From Bacillota bacterium (GTDB lineage: Bacteria; Bacillota; Sulfobacillia; JAJZYS01; JAJYTV01), in NCBI GenBank assembly GCA_021793645.1, contig JAJYSJ010000013.1:19506-83505 (forward strand): DNA of 64,000 nucleotides, read 5' to 3'. Positions within the stretch are counted from its first letter, which is position 1; every line of letters begins with the position of its first letter. The notes beneath the pieces are model-generated. The model was not told where the DNA came from. It searched no databases and was given only the letters and a program-made list of their open reading frames with translations. Both the position numbers and the translations under genes were made by a program. Below, piece after piece: positions 1 through 8,487 of this stretch.

Positions 1-162
1 ATGGACCGTGATGCACCCGCAGTCGGTCACTGCCTTGGCAACCGCGCGGTTTACGCGTGCGACCGATTCCTGCAGTTTGGACACGGTGTCGAGGACGTTC
101 TTGTGGCGGATGAGGCACTCGCCGACGGTCTCTTGGAACTGATCGCACAGGAGGTCTTTCAT
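1..162 (-). CDS. Small cytosolic protein next to carD (partial, N-terminal 54 codons; DUF1573-type family suspected)
   Basis: The minus strand opens with ATG at 162, behind a strong GGAGGAGGGG Shine-Dalgarno, and stays open to the window edge. The visible 54 residues are polar and helical and carry the stretch RVNRAVAKAVTDCGC, with three conserved-looking cysteines. I associate this N-terminus with a small Firmicutes protein (often labelled DUF1573) that commonly sits beside carD; the name comes from memory and is not certain. Its function is not established. The gene is divergent from carD. The rest of the protein lies outside the window. Confidence 0.6.
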   Translation of the reverse strand, partial: MKDLLCDQFQETVGECLIRHKNVLDTVSKLQESVARVNRAVAKAVTDCGCITVH

Positions 163-243
163 CCGCTCGACCCCTCCTCCAAGGTGGCCTCATTATACCG
201 ACCGTCAAAGTCGGGTGTCAACGCGGGGCTCCGCGAGGTGTGC

Positions 244-272
244 TTGAACGAGGGACAAGGTGTAGTTATAAT
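244..272 (+). promoter_or_regulatory. Sigma-A type promoter of carD
   Basis: TTGAAC (244-249), a 17-bp spacer and a perfect TATAAT (267-272). Transcription should start near 279. This rules out the ATG at 240, which lies upstream of the -35 box, as the carD start. Confidence 0.8.
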
Positions 273-338
273 AAACCTTTCATCCTATTGACGAAGACCA
301 TCCGTGCCCCCTACCGTAGAGGAAGGGGGCGTTGCGCA

Positions 339-815
339 CTGGAGTACGCGGTCGGTGATCGTATCGTATATCCCCTGCACGGGGCTGGCGTCATCGAAGG
401 GGTCGAGCAGCGCGACGTGCTTGGCCGCACGGAGGAATACTACATCGTTCGTCTGATCGTTGGTGACATGCGTGCACTTATCCCGGTCTCCCGTGCGGAT
501 GCGGCAGGGATCCGTCCGGTCGCAGATCGCGCCCGCATCGAGCAGGCGCTCTTGGCATCGCGCGAAGTGGTGGAGACGCATGCTGGCTACGGCGAGCGGT
601 TCCGTGCGAACAATGCCAAACTGCGCGCGGGCGATGTGGAAGCTGTTGCAGAGGTCGTCGGAACGCTCTCGCGCCGCCAGCGTCAGCGTGGTCTCTCGGC
701 TGGTGAAGCCAGGCTCTTTGAACAAGCCTGGCAGATATTGCTGTCCGAGGTCGCCTTGTCAGCCCGCATCCCGCCAGATCGTGCTGACGCCTTCTTACGC
801 GACTCTGTCGGGTGA
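339..815 (+). CDS. carD: CarD/CdnL-family RNA polymerase-binding regulator
   Basis: 158 residues. The N-terminal part (VGDRIVYPLHGAGVIEGVE) is the CarD RNAP-interaction Tudor-like domain, which contacts the polymerase beta subunit and stabilises open complexes. A basic helical C-terminal domain follows (LSRRQRQRGLSAGEARLFEQ). The start is unusual. The promoter excludes the upstream ATG, and the only in-frame start behind a ribosome site (GGAAGGGGG, 321-329) is CTG at 339. TTG at 288 is in frame but has no Shine-Dalgarno. CarD proteins normally begin a few residues before VGD, which fits 339. In Bacilli, carD next to PIN/TRAM and ispD is the usual neighbourhood. Confidence 0.85.
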   Translation: MEYAVGDRIVYPLHGAGVIEGVEQRDVLGRTEEYYIVRLIVGDMRALIPVSRADAAGIRPVADRARIEQALLASREVVETHAGYGERFRANNAKLRAGDVEAVAEVVGTLSRRQRQRGLSAGEARLFEQAWQILLSEVALSARIPPDRADAFLRDSVG

Positions 816-900
816 ATCGTATCCGTCCCTGCCGTTTGGGCGAATCTAGTCCCGAAAGGACACGATTGGCAGGGGAGGAAAACATGTCGATGTTCTTCAT

Positions 901-930
901 TTGCGGCCATCGGAACGGATCTCCTATAAT
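901..930 (+). promoter_or_regulatory. Probable sigma-A promoter for the PIN/TRAM-ispDF unit
   Basis: TTGCGG (901-906), 18-bp spacer, perfect TATAAT (925-930), 30 bp before the ATG at 961. The -35 is only a partial match. Confidence 0.65.
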
Positions 931-960
931 TAGTCCCGTGAGAAGGACGGTGACTCCACG

Positions 961-2070
961 ATGAGAGCGCCCTGGCGCAGTGCACTGACCCTGTTCGGCC
1001 TGCTCCTTGGCCTTCTGTTCGGATACTACTTGATGCGTGCGCTGACTCATGGCGGAGTCAGCTTCACAGCATTCCAGCAGATCGGGGCCGCGCTTGTGCT
1101 TGGGGCACTCGGCGGCTTCCTTGGCTTCTTCTCCGCTGCGGCACTTGATCGGGCCATGCGGCGGTTGAACGGCTATATGGAGCGACGCGTATCGCACTTT
1201 ACGGCACAGGAACTGATCTCTGGCGGGGTTGGACTCCTCTTTGGCCTCCTCGCCGCATTCCTTCTCAGCACACCTCTCAACGCAATTCCGATCGTCGGCA
1301 ACATTCTGCCGATCCTCTTCGCGATCTTCCTCGGCTACGTCGGCGGCTACCTTGGGCTGGGCGTCGCGCGCAAGCGCCGCGCCGAGGATCCGCTGGTGCC
1401 AGAGAAGACGTCAGTGCGCGGCAAGGCGACACGGAGCACCCCGAAGGTCGTGGACACCAGCGTCGTGATCGACGGCAGAATCGCCGACATCCTCGAGACC
1501 GGGTTCATCGAGGGGCCGATCATCGTGCCGCAATTCATTCTGGACGAGCTCCGCCACATCGCGGACTCGGCCGATGTGCTGAAGCGCAACCGCGGCCGGC
1601 GGGGGCTCGACGTCCTCAACCGCATCCAGAAGGAAATGGACGTGACCGTCCGAATCGAGGACAAGGACTTCCCTGGCCTTGAGGTCGACATGAAGCTCCT
1701 ACGCCTCGCGAAGCACATGGACGGCAAGGTGCTGACCAACGACTTCAACCTGAACAAGGTGGCTGCACTGCAAAACGTGCCGGTGCTGAACATCAACGAG
1801 CTCGCCAATGCGGTCAAGCCGGTGGTGCTGCCGGGCGAGGAGATGGTCGTGCACATCATCAAGGACGGCAAGGAGCCGGGCCAGGGCGTCGCGTACCTTG
1901 ACGACGGGACGATGATCGTCGTCGACAGCGGCAAGAAATATATCGGCGAGACGATTCCCGTACTCGTGACGTCGGTGCTGCAGACCGCGGCGGGACGGAT
2001 GATCTTCGCCAAGCCGAAGTCCGGGGAGCGTCAGGAGCCCAATGGCAACCGGGTCCAAGCGCAACCTTGA
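961..2070 (+). CDS. Membrane-anchored PIN/TRAM domain protein (YacL type)
   Basis: 369 residues. About four hydrophobic segments fill residues 1-140. A PIN nuclease domain follows, starting at KVVDTSVVIDGRIADI with acidic residues typical of the metal site and a later VLTNDFNLNKVA. A C-terminal TRAM domain (about 280-350, GEEMVVHIIKDGKEPGQGVAYLDDG) is expected to bind RNA. The family is found next to ispD in most Bacilli, and its physiological substrate is not well established. Its 3' end overlaps ispDF by 29 bp, so the two are probably translationally coupled. Confidence 0.9.
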   Translation: MRAPWRSALTLFGLLLGLLFGYYLMRALTHGGVSFTAFQQIGAALVLGALGGFLGFFSAAALDRAMRRLNGYMERRVSHFTAQELISGGVGLLFGLLAAFLLSTPLNAIPIVGNILPILFAIFLGYVGGYLGLGVARKRRAEDPLVPEKTSVRGKATRSTPKVVDTSVVIDGRIADILETGFIEGPIIVPQFILDELRHIADSADVLKRNRGRRGLDVLNRIQKEMDVTVRIEDKDFPGLEVDMKLLRLAKHMDGKVLTNDFNLNKVAALQNVPVLNINELANAVKPVVLPGEEMVVHIIKDGKEPGQGVAYLDDGTMIVVDSGKKYIGETIPVLVTSVLQTAAGRMIFAKPKSGERQEPNGNRVQAQP

Positions 2071-3187
2071 GACTGCGGCGCTGATCGTTGGCGCCGGGTC
2101 TGGTGAGCGCTTCGGAAGAGCGAAAGCGTTTGTTTCCTGGCGAGGCGAGCCGCTCCTCTTTTGGGCGGCTCGCCCCTTCGCGCGCATTGCACAGATCGAC
2201 CGACTGGTGCTTGTGGTGCGCGAGGCCGACCAGGAGGCTGCATACCAAGTGCTGCATCGGCTCGGAAAGCGCGGCAGCGTTGCCGTGGGCGGTGCGACGC
2301 GCAGCGCGTCGGTACGCGCAGGGCTCGCGACGCTGCCAAGGGCCGTCGGACGCGTCCTGGTGCACGACGCTGCACGGCCGAACGTCTCTGAGCAGCTCGT
2401 GGCGCGGGTTCTTGAGGCAACTGGCGAATGTGTCCTGCCTGCGCTCCAGATTCACGACGCGCTCCATCGAGCCCAGGCACAAGCTGCGGTGATCGATCGA
2501 AACGGCGTTTTGCGCGTGCAGACGCCGCAGATGCTGGACCGCGACCTGCTGGCCAGACTGCACGCCGAGAACCCGGAGGCGGCTGACGACGGAGGTCTCG
2601 CAATCGCCGCGGGGGTCCAGGTGCAGTACGTCGCAGGCGAGGAGGGGAATGTGAAGGTGACGACGCCACAGGACCTTGCATGGCTGGATCGGATCACTGG
2701 AGGTCTGCGCGTCGGACAAGGCTTTGATATCCATCGGCTGGAGGCTAACCGCCGGCTGGTCGTCTGCGGTGTGGAACTCGAGTCTGAGCGCGGAGCGATA
2801 GGCCACTCTGACGCAGACGCCGCTTGCCACGCCTTGATGGACGCCATCCTCGGTGCGGCGTCGCTCCCCGATATCGGTTATTACTTTCCGCCTGGCGACC
2901 CTCGATTTGCCAACGCGGACTCGATTGGACTCCTTGCAGAGGTAGGAAGACTTGCGCGCACAGCTGGCTGGTCGGTTGTGCATGCCGACCTGACTGTCCT
3001 GCTGGAAGCGCCGAAGATCAGCCCGCATCGCGACGAGATGCAAGAGCGGCTGGCCGGTGCGCTCGGTCTTGACGCGGCTGCCATCTCGATCAAGGCGACG
3101 ACGGCAGAGGGCCTCGGTCCGATCGGCGCGGGCGATGGGATCGCGGCTTGGGCGGTTGCGACCTTGCGAGCATGGTCGGAGGACTAG
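2042..3187 (+). CDS. ispDF: Bifunctional IspD-IspF, MEP isoprenoid pathway
   Basis: 381 residues with two catalytic domains. Residues 1 to about 225 are IspD (MEP cytidylyltransferase): a GAGSGERFGRAK nucleotide loop, VHDAARP, QTPQ and NVKVTTPQDL. Residues from about 226 are IspF (MEcPP synthase): GFDIHRL and HSDADAACHALMDAI supply the zinc-binding Asp/His ligands, and IKATTAEGLG is the usual C-terminal signature. Together they would catalyse the third and fifth committed steps of isoprenoid synthesis. Fused IspDF is best known from proteobacteria; most Bacilli carry two adjacent genes, so this fusion is notable. It starts inside the PIN/TRAM gene. Its TAG stop overlaps the stop of the convergent kinase gene. 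Confidence 0.93.
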   Translation: MATGSKRNLETAALIVGAGSGERFGRAKAFVSWRGEPLLFWAARPFARIAQIDRLVLVVREADQEAAYQVLHRLGKRGSVAVGGATRSASVRAGLATLPRAVGRVLVHDAARPNVSEQLVARVLEATGECVLPALQIHDALHRAQAQAAVIDRNGVLRVQTPQMLDRDLLARLHAENPEAADDGGLAIAAGVQVQYVAGEEGNVKVTTPQDLAWLDRITGGLRVGQGFDIHRLEANRRLVVCGVELESERGAIGHSDADAACHALMDAILGAASLPDIGYYFPPGDPRFANADSIGLLAEVGRLARTAGWSVVHADLTVLLEAPKISPHRDEMQERLAGALGLDAAAISIKATTAEGLGPIGAGDGIAAWAVATLRAWSED

Positions 3188-4263
3188 CTGCCGCTGATGA
3201 TCGGAAGGCGGATGGAGACGACCCCGCCGCCGCCAATGCGGTTGTACGCGGTGATCGTACCGCCGTGCGCGGTGATCACGCGCCTGCAGATCGAGAGGCC
3301 AAGACCTGTACCTGTGGGTTTTGTGGTGAAAAAGGGTTCAAAAATGTGCGGCAACACATGATCGGGGAATCCAGGGCCGCTGTCCAGAACGTCCAGACGG
3401 CAGCGCGCCCCTTCGCTGCTGAGCTTGAGCGTAATGATCCCGGAGCGGGGCGAGGCATCGCTTGCGTTGCGTATGAGGTTCAGGAGAACCTGATGAAGGT
3501 GGAGGGCGGAACCTACACTGAGCAGCGGAACGCTGCCAAGCTCCACATCCATGCGCTGTTCGCGTGCAGCAAGCATGGCTTTACAGGCCACGACGGCCTC
3601 CTGTACGGCATTGCGCAGATCAATTCGCTCGTGCCGGTCGTCACGTGGCTCCATGAGCGCCATCAGGTCGCTGAGCAGGTCGTTGATGCGGTCCAGTTCG
3701 CGCAAGGCGACGTCGGCGTGCTCTGATGTGAGGCCTGGCCATTCCTCTCGCATCTCCTCGAGGATGCCGCGGATTGCTGTGAGGGGATTGCGGATCTCGT
3801 GCGCGGCGGACGCCGCCAGTTCTGCACTAAAGTCGCTGCCGTCCGCAGCCGGGAGTCCAGCGAGGGGCACCGGCACGAGTATAAGCAACCAGCGATAGGG
3901 CCTCCACGCCGCTTGACGCATCAGACGGCACCAATACGCATTCAGGTCTGGCCCGAGGGCTGCGACGCGGGTTACCGTTTGGCCGTCGATGAGCTCCATC
4001 GGGTTGATACCAACTTTTCGCAAGACAGGGATCAACGGGCGACCGACCGTAGATACCTCCGGAATGAGACGGCTTGCTCCAGGCGAAGATAGGCGAATTG
4101 ACCCGCGCCGATCGGCTGCGATGAGCACGGTCTTGGGCGAACGAACGATCCGCCCCGCGGCGTCCCAGGCTCCAACGCAGATGAGGAGTTTATTCCATGC
4201 GTCCAAGCCCAACCGCCTTTCGCGCCTGCGGTGCTTTGAACGGCCCCAAAACAGGTCGGTCAA
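3184..4263 (-). CDS. PAS-type sensor histidine kinase (sporulation-kinase-like)
   Basis: About 359 residues. The N-terminal 140 residues look like a PAS fold (TVLIAADRRGSIRLSS), with one weak hydrophobic stretch near 124-137. Then come the H-box with the phosphoacceptor at about His155 (AAHEIRNPLTAIRG), the N-box (HQVLLNLIRNASDA), G1 (LDSGPGFPD), the F-box (FEPFFTTKPTGTGLGLS) and G2. This is the architecture of Bacillus Kin/ResE-type kinases. No response regulator lies beside it, so it may feed an unlinked regulator such as Spo0F (inference). The start is uncertain: TTG at 4263 has no clear Shine-Dalgarno, and a TTG twenty codons further in (before GACGCATGG) is an alternative. Confidence 0.85.
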   Translation of the reverse strand: MTDLFWGRSKHRRRERRLGLDAWNKLLICVGAWDAAGRIVRSPKTVLIAADRRGSIRLSSPGASRLIPEVSTVGRPLIPVLRKVGINPMELIDGQTVTRVAALGPDLNAYWCRLMRQAAWRPYRWLLILVPVPLAGLPAADGSDFSAELAASAAHEIRNPLTAIRGILEEMREEWPGLTSEHADVALRELDRINDLLSDLMALMEPRDDRHERIDLRNAVQEAVVACKAMLAAREQRMDVELGSVPLLSVGSALHLHQVLLNLIRNASDASPRSGIITLKLSSEGARCRLDVLDSGPGFPDHVLPHIFEPFFTTKPTGTGLGLSICRRVITAHGGTITAYNRIGGGGVVSIRLPIISGS

Positions 4264-4335
4264 GACGTGATTTTGCTTTTACTTCGCGAAGATACCAGAG
4301 AATTCCTTCCAAATTTTTAGTACATCCATCAGGTA

Positions 4336-4364
4336 TTGACGAAGGACTTCCGAACGCGCACAAT
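4336..4364 (+). promoter_or_regulatory. Probable promoter of the cysES leader
   Basis: TTGACG (4336-4341), 17-bp spacer, CACAAT (4359-4364; two mismatches to TATAAT). It would start the T-box leader near 4371. It is divergent from the kinase gene. Confidence 0.55.
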
Positions 4365-4370
4365 CTACTT

Positions 4371-4605
4371 CCAAAGGTGAGGAACGGTAGAGTACCCGAG
4401 AGCGTTCGCCGCAGAGAGGGCAGACACGGCTGCAAGCTGCCTGCGGACGTCTAGGGGAAGTGCGACCGGGAGCTGCGGCGGTGAGCAGGAAGCAAGCCGT
4501 CGCCGGATTGGGCTGCGTGATTGGCCCGCGAGGGCGGCTATGCCGCCGAAGCAGAGTGGAACCGCGGACCGACCGCCTCTGGGGCGTTCGGTCTTTGGAT
4601 TTTTC
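4371..4605 (+). ncRNA. T-box riboswitch leader of cysE-cysS (cysteine specifier)
   Basis: The antiterminator signature AGAGTGGAACCGCGG at 4553-4567 is a near-consensus T-box sequence. It overlaps the 5' arm of an intrinsic terminator (4567-4593, GACCGA paired with TCGGTC, then a U-rich tail). In stem I, GAAG followed by TGC (4461-4463) fits a specifier loop with a Cys codon, which agrees with the genes downstream. Uncharged tRNA-Cys should stabilise the antiterminator and allow transcription of serine acetyltransferase and cysteinyl-tRNA synthetase. The T-box and terminator are directly visible. The exact specifier position rests on consensus spacing. Confidence 0.9.
4567..4605 (+). terminator. 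Regulatory terminator of the T-box leader
   Basis: Hairpin GACCGA-C-CGCC / GGCG-T-TCGGTC, followed by TTTGGATTTTT. Its 5' arm starts in the last base of the T-box, so it is mutually exclusive with the antiterminator. Confidence 0.85.
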
Positions 4606-4622
4606 GGGAGGAGCGATGCCGG

Positions 4623-5303
4623 ATGTTTCGTCGGCTCAGGGAAGACGTGAATATGGTCTTCGAGCGCGATCCGGCGGCGAAGAGTACACTGGAAGTAGTC
4701 CTCACTTACCCTGGCCTGCATGCCCTGTGGTTCTACCGCAGCGCCCATCGTCTCTACCTCGGCCGCCATTACGTGCTTGCGAGGCTAATGTCTCAGTTCG
4801 CGCGCTTCGTGACGGGGATCGAGATCCATCCGGGAGCGCGCATCGGCCGCCGGCTGTTCATCGACCACGGCACCGGGGTCGTGATCGGCGAGACAGCGGA
4901 GGTCGGCGATGACGTGACCCTCTACCAGGGAGTCACCCTTGGCGGTACTGGCAAGGAGCATGGCAAGCGCCACCCGACGATCGGCAACCGCGTGATGATC
5001 TCTGCCGGTGCGAGGGTTCTGGGGGCAATCACCATCGGCGACGACTGCAAGATCGGTGCGGGTGCCGTAGTCGTGAAGCCAGTTCCGCCGCACTGCACTG
5101 TCGTCGGCATCCCGGGGCGGATCGTCCGCATCGCGGGACAGCCGGTGGCCAAGGAAGTCGACCTTCAGCATGGGGATCTACCCGATCCGGTCACTGAGGC
5201 CATCTTGAGCCTGACCGCCACGATCGACCGCCTGGAGGCGCGAATCGCCGAGTTGGAGGGGAAAACCCAACACAATGGCATCGAAATCGATACGTCTCTA
5301 TAA
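4623..5303 (+). CDS. cysE: Serine O-acetyltransferase
   Basis: 226 residues. It makes O-acetylserine from serine and acetyl-CoA, the committed step of cysteine synthesis. ATG 4623 follows GGAGGAG at 4607-4613. The N-terminal helical part ([19 protein letters not shown]) leads into left-handed beta-helix hexapeptide repeats ([21 protein letters not shown]) with the catalytic His-Asp region, [18 protein letters not shown] and the C-terminal VVGIPGRIV. Length matches the short Firmicutes CysE. It is controlled by the T-box leader and overlaps cysS by 29 bp. Confidence 0.95.
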   Translation: MFRRLREDVNMVFERDPAAKSTLEVVLTYPGLHALWFYRSAHRLYLGRHYVLARLMSQFARFVTGIEIHPGARIGRRLFIDHGTGVVIGETAEVGDDVTLYQGVTLGGTGKEHGKRHPTIGNRVMISAGARVLGAITIGDDCKIGAGAVVVKPVPPHCTVVGIPGRIVRIAGQPVAKEVDLQHGDLPDPVTEAILSLTATIDRLEARIAELEGKTQHNGIEIDTSL

Positions 5304-6681
5304 CACATTGACGCAGTCGAAGCAGCCGTTCGTGCCGTTGGAGCCGGGAGTGGTGCGCATGTACGTCTGCGGCCCAACGGTCTATCATCATCTGCACGTC
5401 GGAAACTTTCGCTCCTTCGTCATCTTCGATACCTTGGCAAGGTTCTTCGAAGGACAGGGTTTCCGAGTCCTGCGGGTGCAGAATTTTACCGACATCGACG
5501 ACAAGATGATCGCGCGCGCGAAGGAACTGAACGTGAGCGTTCCGGAACTGGCGGAGCGTTACATCGCACAGTACGCGGAGGATGCCCAGGCGCTTGCGAT
5601 CGAGGAGCCGTACGCTGCGCCGCGTCCTACCGAGCATATCGAAGAGATCGTCTCCCACATCGGCGACCTGGTCGCAAAGGGCCTCGCTTACCCGCTTGAG
5701 GGAGACGTATACTTTCGTGTGTCCGCATTCCCGGGCTATGGCAAGCTGTCGCACCAGACGTCGGAGGAGCGCCTTGCCGGGGCGCGAGTGGAAGTGGACG
5801 AACGCAAGGAGGAGCCTGCCGATTTCGTCCTCTGGAAGGGCAGTCGACCCGGCGAACCGAACTGGCCTTCGCCCTGGGGACCCGGCAGGCCTGGCTGGCA
5901 TATCGAATGCTCCGCCATGGCGCGCTGCTATCTCGGCGACACACTGGACATCCACGCCGGCGGGCAAGACCTCATCTTTCCGCATCACGAGAACGAAATC
6001 GCGCAATCTGAGGGACTGCTCGGGCATCCTTTCGCGCGATACTGGCTACACGCAGCGATGTTGACTATGGATGGTGCTAAGATGTCGAAGTCCCAGGGGA
6101 ACATTGTGCCGCTTTCCGACCTTCGAGTTCGCTACCGGCCGCAGGCAATCCGGCTCTTCCTGCTGAGCGCGCACTACCGCACGCCGCTCGCCTTTCGTGA
6201 GGAGCTGATCGAAGGCAGCGAAGCCGCCCTCACCAGAATCGAGAATTGCCTGACACGCCTTGGGCACCTTTTGCCCCATGCCGCACCGGACGACAAGGGC
6301 GATCAGTCCTACCTCGAGCATCTCGAGCATGCCGAGCGCGCCTTTGACGAGGCGCTCTCGGATGATCTCAACACGGCTCAGGCGCAGGCAGTACTGTTTA
6401 ACGTGGTGCGTGAGGCCAACACGCTCCTGGACGTCGACTCGGCCCAGAGCGTGATCCGCCAGGCGGACAGCTTCTTGCGCCGCAGCCTTGCAACGCTCGG
6501 CATCACGCTCGCCGAGGATGCCGTGGAACTCGGCGATGAGGTCGAACGCTTGATCGCGGAACGCGAGCAAGCGCGCCGTAGCCGAGACTTCCAAACTGCA
6601 GATCGCATCCGTGATGACCTACGGGCCAAGGGCATCGTGCTCGAGGACACGCCGCAGGGCGTACGGTGGCACCGTGGTTGA
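5275..6681 (+). CDS. cysS: Cysteinyl-tRNA synthetase
   Basis: 468 residues, class I synthetase that charges tRNA-Cys. It shows [13 protein letters not shown] (the HIGH region, including the first zinc-ligand Cys), the zinc region [13 protein letters not shown], the [11 protein letters not shown] signature and the KMSKSQGN loop. The DALR-type anticodon domain follows to the end ([20 protein letters not shown]). The start lies inside cysE and the stop overlaps the GTG start of rlmB, so cysE-cysS-rlmB are tightly coupled. The mrnC gene (mini-RNase III), usually found between cysS and rlmB in Bacilli, is absent. Confidence 0.96.
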   Translation: MASKSIRLYNTLTQSKQPFVPLEPGVVRMYVCGPTVYHHLHVGNFRSFVIFDTLARFFEGQGFRVLRVQNFTDIDDKMIARAKELNVSVPELAERYIAQYAEDAQALAIEEPYAAPRPTEHIEEIVSHIGDLVAKGLAYPLEGDVYFRVSAFPGYGKLSHQTSEERLAGARVEVDERKEEPADFVLWKGSRPGEPNWPSPWGPGRPGWHIECSAMARCYLGDTLDIHAGGQDLIFPHHENEIAQSEGLLGHPFARYWLHAAMLTMDGAKMSKSQGNIVPLSDLRVRYRPQAIRLFLLSAHYRTPLAFREELIEGSEAALTRIENCLTRLGHLLPHAAPDDKGDQSYLEHLEHAERAFDEALSDDLNTAQAQAVLFNVVREANTLLDVDSAQSVIRQADSFLRRSLATLGITLAEDAVELGDEVERLIAEREQARRSRDFQTADRIRDDLRAKGIVLEDTPQGVRWHRG

Positions 6682-7717
6682 GCGCAAGCGCCCGAGCGGA
6701 CCGAGCCGACGTACAGGCCAAGGTCCGGTGCGCGGCCATGCTCAGAGGTCGCGTCGCCCTGCGCCGCTGCAGCACAGTGAGGAGCAGCCCCGCGGCCGCA
6801 GGCCGCTCGACCAAGGGGAGGACCGCTCGAGGGGTCCAGCCTCGGCGCCCCGCCCTATGCGGCCCCCGAATGGTACATCGCGGCCGGCAGTAAGAGAGGA
6901 CCACTCGAGGGCCTCGGCGCCTCGCCCTATGCGACCCCCGAATGGTACACCGCGGCCGGCGTCAAGCGAGGAGCGCGCACTCGTCGTGTTCGGGCGCCGA
7001 GCGGTGATTGAGGCGCTGCGCGCTGAGCGCACCGTGAATCGGTTATGGGTGGACGAGTCCACCCCTGCTGCAGCCTTCGCTGCCGTGTTCGAAGCTGCAA
7101 ACGCCCGCGGGATCCATGTGGAGCGCGTACCGCGCTCCAAACTGGAGGCGCAGGCGGGTGCGCATCACCAAGGTGTGGTAGCGCTCTGCGCGCCGATTGC
7201 ATATGTGGATATCGAGACGCTTCTTGCCCGCGCTGCGGCGCGGGGGGAACCGCCGCTCCTACTGCTGCTGGACGGCGTGCAAGACCCGCAGAACATCGGC
7301 AGCCTGATCCGGACAGCGGAAGTGGCCGGGGCGCATGGCCTTGTGCTGCCGGAGCGCAGAACCGGTGCTGTGACGGCGGCCGTCGTGCGTACGGCGGCGG
7401 GCGCGGCGCTCGTACTGCCGATTGCTCGGGTGAAGAATCTCGCGCAGGCGGCCCTTCGCTTGCAGGAGGCGGGAGTGCAGGTGGTTGTGGCACATCCGGC
7501 CGCGGAGGAACTCGTATACAGTGTGGATCTTTGCGGACCGACAGCAATTGTGGTGGGGGGAGAGGGGCAGGGCGTTTCGGATTTGATGCGCAGACGTGCG
7601 GATTACGTCGTCGCGCTTCCGCAGTCAGGCTCGATCGGCTCATTGAACGCTGCTGTAGCAGGAGCCCTGATGGTCTACGAGGCGGTGCGGCAACGCGTTG
7701 CCAAGGCTCGTCCTTGA
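6674..7717 (+). CDS. rlmB: 23S rRNA (guanosine-2'-O-)-methyltransferase, SpoU/TrmH family, with a repetitive N-terminal extension
   Basis: About 347 residues from GTG 6674. The C-terminal two thirds are a standard SpoU methyltransferase: substrate-binding domain (VVFGRRAVIEALRAER), then the trefoil-knot motifs DPQNIGSLIRTAE, VVGGEGQGV and PQSGSIGSLNAAVAG. It should methylate G2251 (E. coli numbering) of 23S rRNA. Family members are about 245-250 residues. Here about 100 extra N-terminal residues are basic, Pro/Arg-rich and probably disordered, and include a duplicated 14-residue unit (SAPRPMRPPNGT-RPA, DNA near 6840 and 6911). The start overlaps the cysS stop. Confidence 0.9.
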   Translation: MVERKRPSGPSRRTGQGPVRGHAQRSRRPAPLQHSEEQPRGRRPLDQGEDRSRGPASAPRPMRPPNGTSRPAVREDHSRASAPRPMRPPNGTPRPASSEERALVVFGRRAVIEALRAERTVNRLWVDESTPAAAFAAVFEAANARGIHVERVPRSKLEAQAGAHHQGVVALCAPIAYVDIETLLARAAARGEPPLLLLLDGVQDPQNIGSLIRTAEVAGAHGLVLPERRTGAVTAAVVRTAAGAALVLPIARVKNLAQAALRLQEAGVQVVVAHPAAEELVYSVDLCGPTAIVVGGEGQGVSDLMRRRADYVVALPQSGSIGSLNAAVAGALMVYEAVRQRVAKARP

Positions 7718-7743
7718 CGCTTCTTTAACGGTTCCCTTATAAT
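7714..7743 (+). promoter_or_regulatory. Promoter of sigH
   Basis: TTGACG (7714-7719), 18-bp spacer, TATAAT (7738-7743), overlapping the rlmB stop. It resembles a vegetative sigma-A promoter, so sigH can be expressed apart from rlmB. Confidence 0.75.
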
Positions 7744-7826
7744 GCGCATAGTTTGAAGTGTTCTCTCGCCTAGAGGCCAAATCGTGATGCCTGGATCACA
7801 GTGGATATGGACGGAGGCGAGACATA

Positions 7827-8486
7827 TTGAGCGTGAGCGCACAGCGCGAGGTATCTAGTGAATACGATTTGATGGTCGATGAGGAAATCGTCGAATTTGC
7901 ACGAGACGGAAGTCATATTGCGCTCGAATTTCTCATCAATAAGTATAAGAACTTTGTACGCGCCAAGGCGCGTTCATACTTTCTGATCGGTGCAGACCGC
8001 GAGGATATCATTCAGGAAGGCATGATCGGCCTCTACAAAGCCATTCGCGATTATCGCAGCGACAAGCTTTCGTCGTTCCGTGCATTTGCGGAACTGTGCA
8101 TCACGCGCCAGATTATCACCGCGATCAAGACGGCTACGCGCCAGAAGCACATTCCGTTGAACTCATATGTCTCCTTGAACAAGCCGATCTACGAAGACGA
8201 TTCGGATCGGACGCTGCTCGACGTGATCTCTGGGACGAAGGTGTCGGATCCCGAGGAACTCGTGATCAACCGCGAAGAGTTTGGCGACATCGAGGAGAAG
8301 ATGGGCGAAATCCTGTCGGACCTCGAGTGGCGGGTGCTCATGGCGTACCTGGACGGGAAGTCCTACCAGGAGATCGCCCTCTCCCTCGGCCGTCACGTGA
8401 AGTCGATTGACAATGCGCTGCAGCGCGTGAAGCGGAAGCTGGAACGCTACCTCGACCTGCGTCGGCAGGAGCCGCAGGAGGACTAG
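7827..8486 (+). CDS. sigH: RNA polymerase sigma-H factor (transition state and early sporulation)
   Basis: 219 residues. The sequence tracks Bacillus sigma-H closely: FVRAKARSYFLIGADREDIIQEGMIGLYK (region 2), RQIITAIKTATRQKHIPLNSYVSL, and region 4 SYQEIALSLGRHVKSIDNALQRVKRKLE. It starts with TTG at 7827, behind GGAGGCGA (7813-7820). It would direct transition-phase and early sporulation genes, so the organism is very probably a spore former. The stop is one base from the stop of the convergent cytochrome gene, with no terminator between. Confidence 0.97.
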   Translation: MSVSAQREVSSEYDLMVDEEIVEFARDGSHIALEFLINKYKNFVRAKARSYFLIGADREDIIQEGMIGLYKAIRDYRSDKLSSFRAFAELCITRQIITAIKTATRQKHIPLNSYVSLNKPIYEDDSDRTLLDVISGTKVSDPEELVINREEFGDIEEKMGEILSDLEWRVLMAYLDGKSYQEIALSLGRHVKSIDNALQRVKRKLERYLDLRRQEPQED

Positions 8487-8487
8487 G

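Noticed and set aside
1..291. Plus-strand open frame of 96 codons at the window start
   Set aside because: It is the antisense of the minus-strand gene ending at 162, which has a strong Shine-Dalgarno and a recognisable pattern; the plus frame also runs through the carD promoter.
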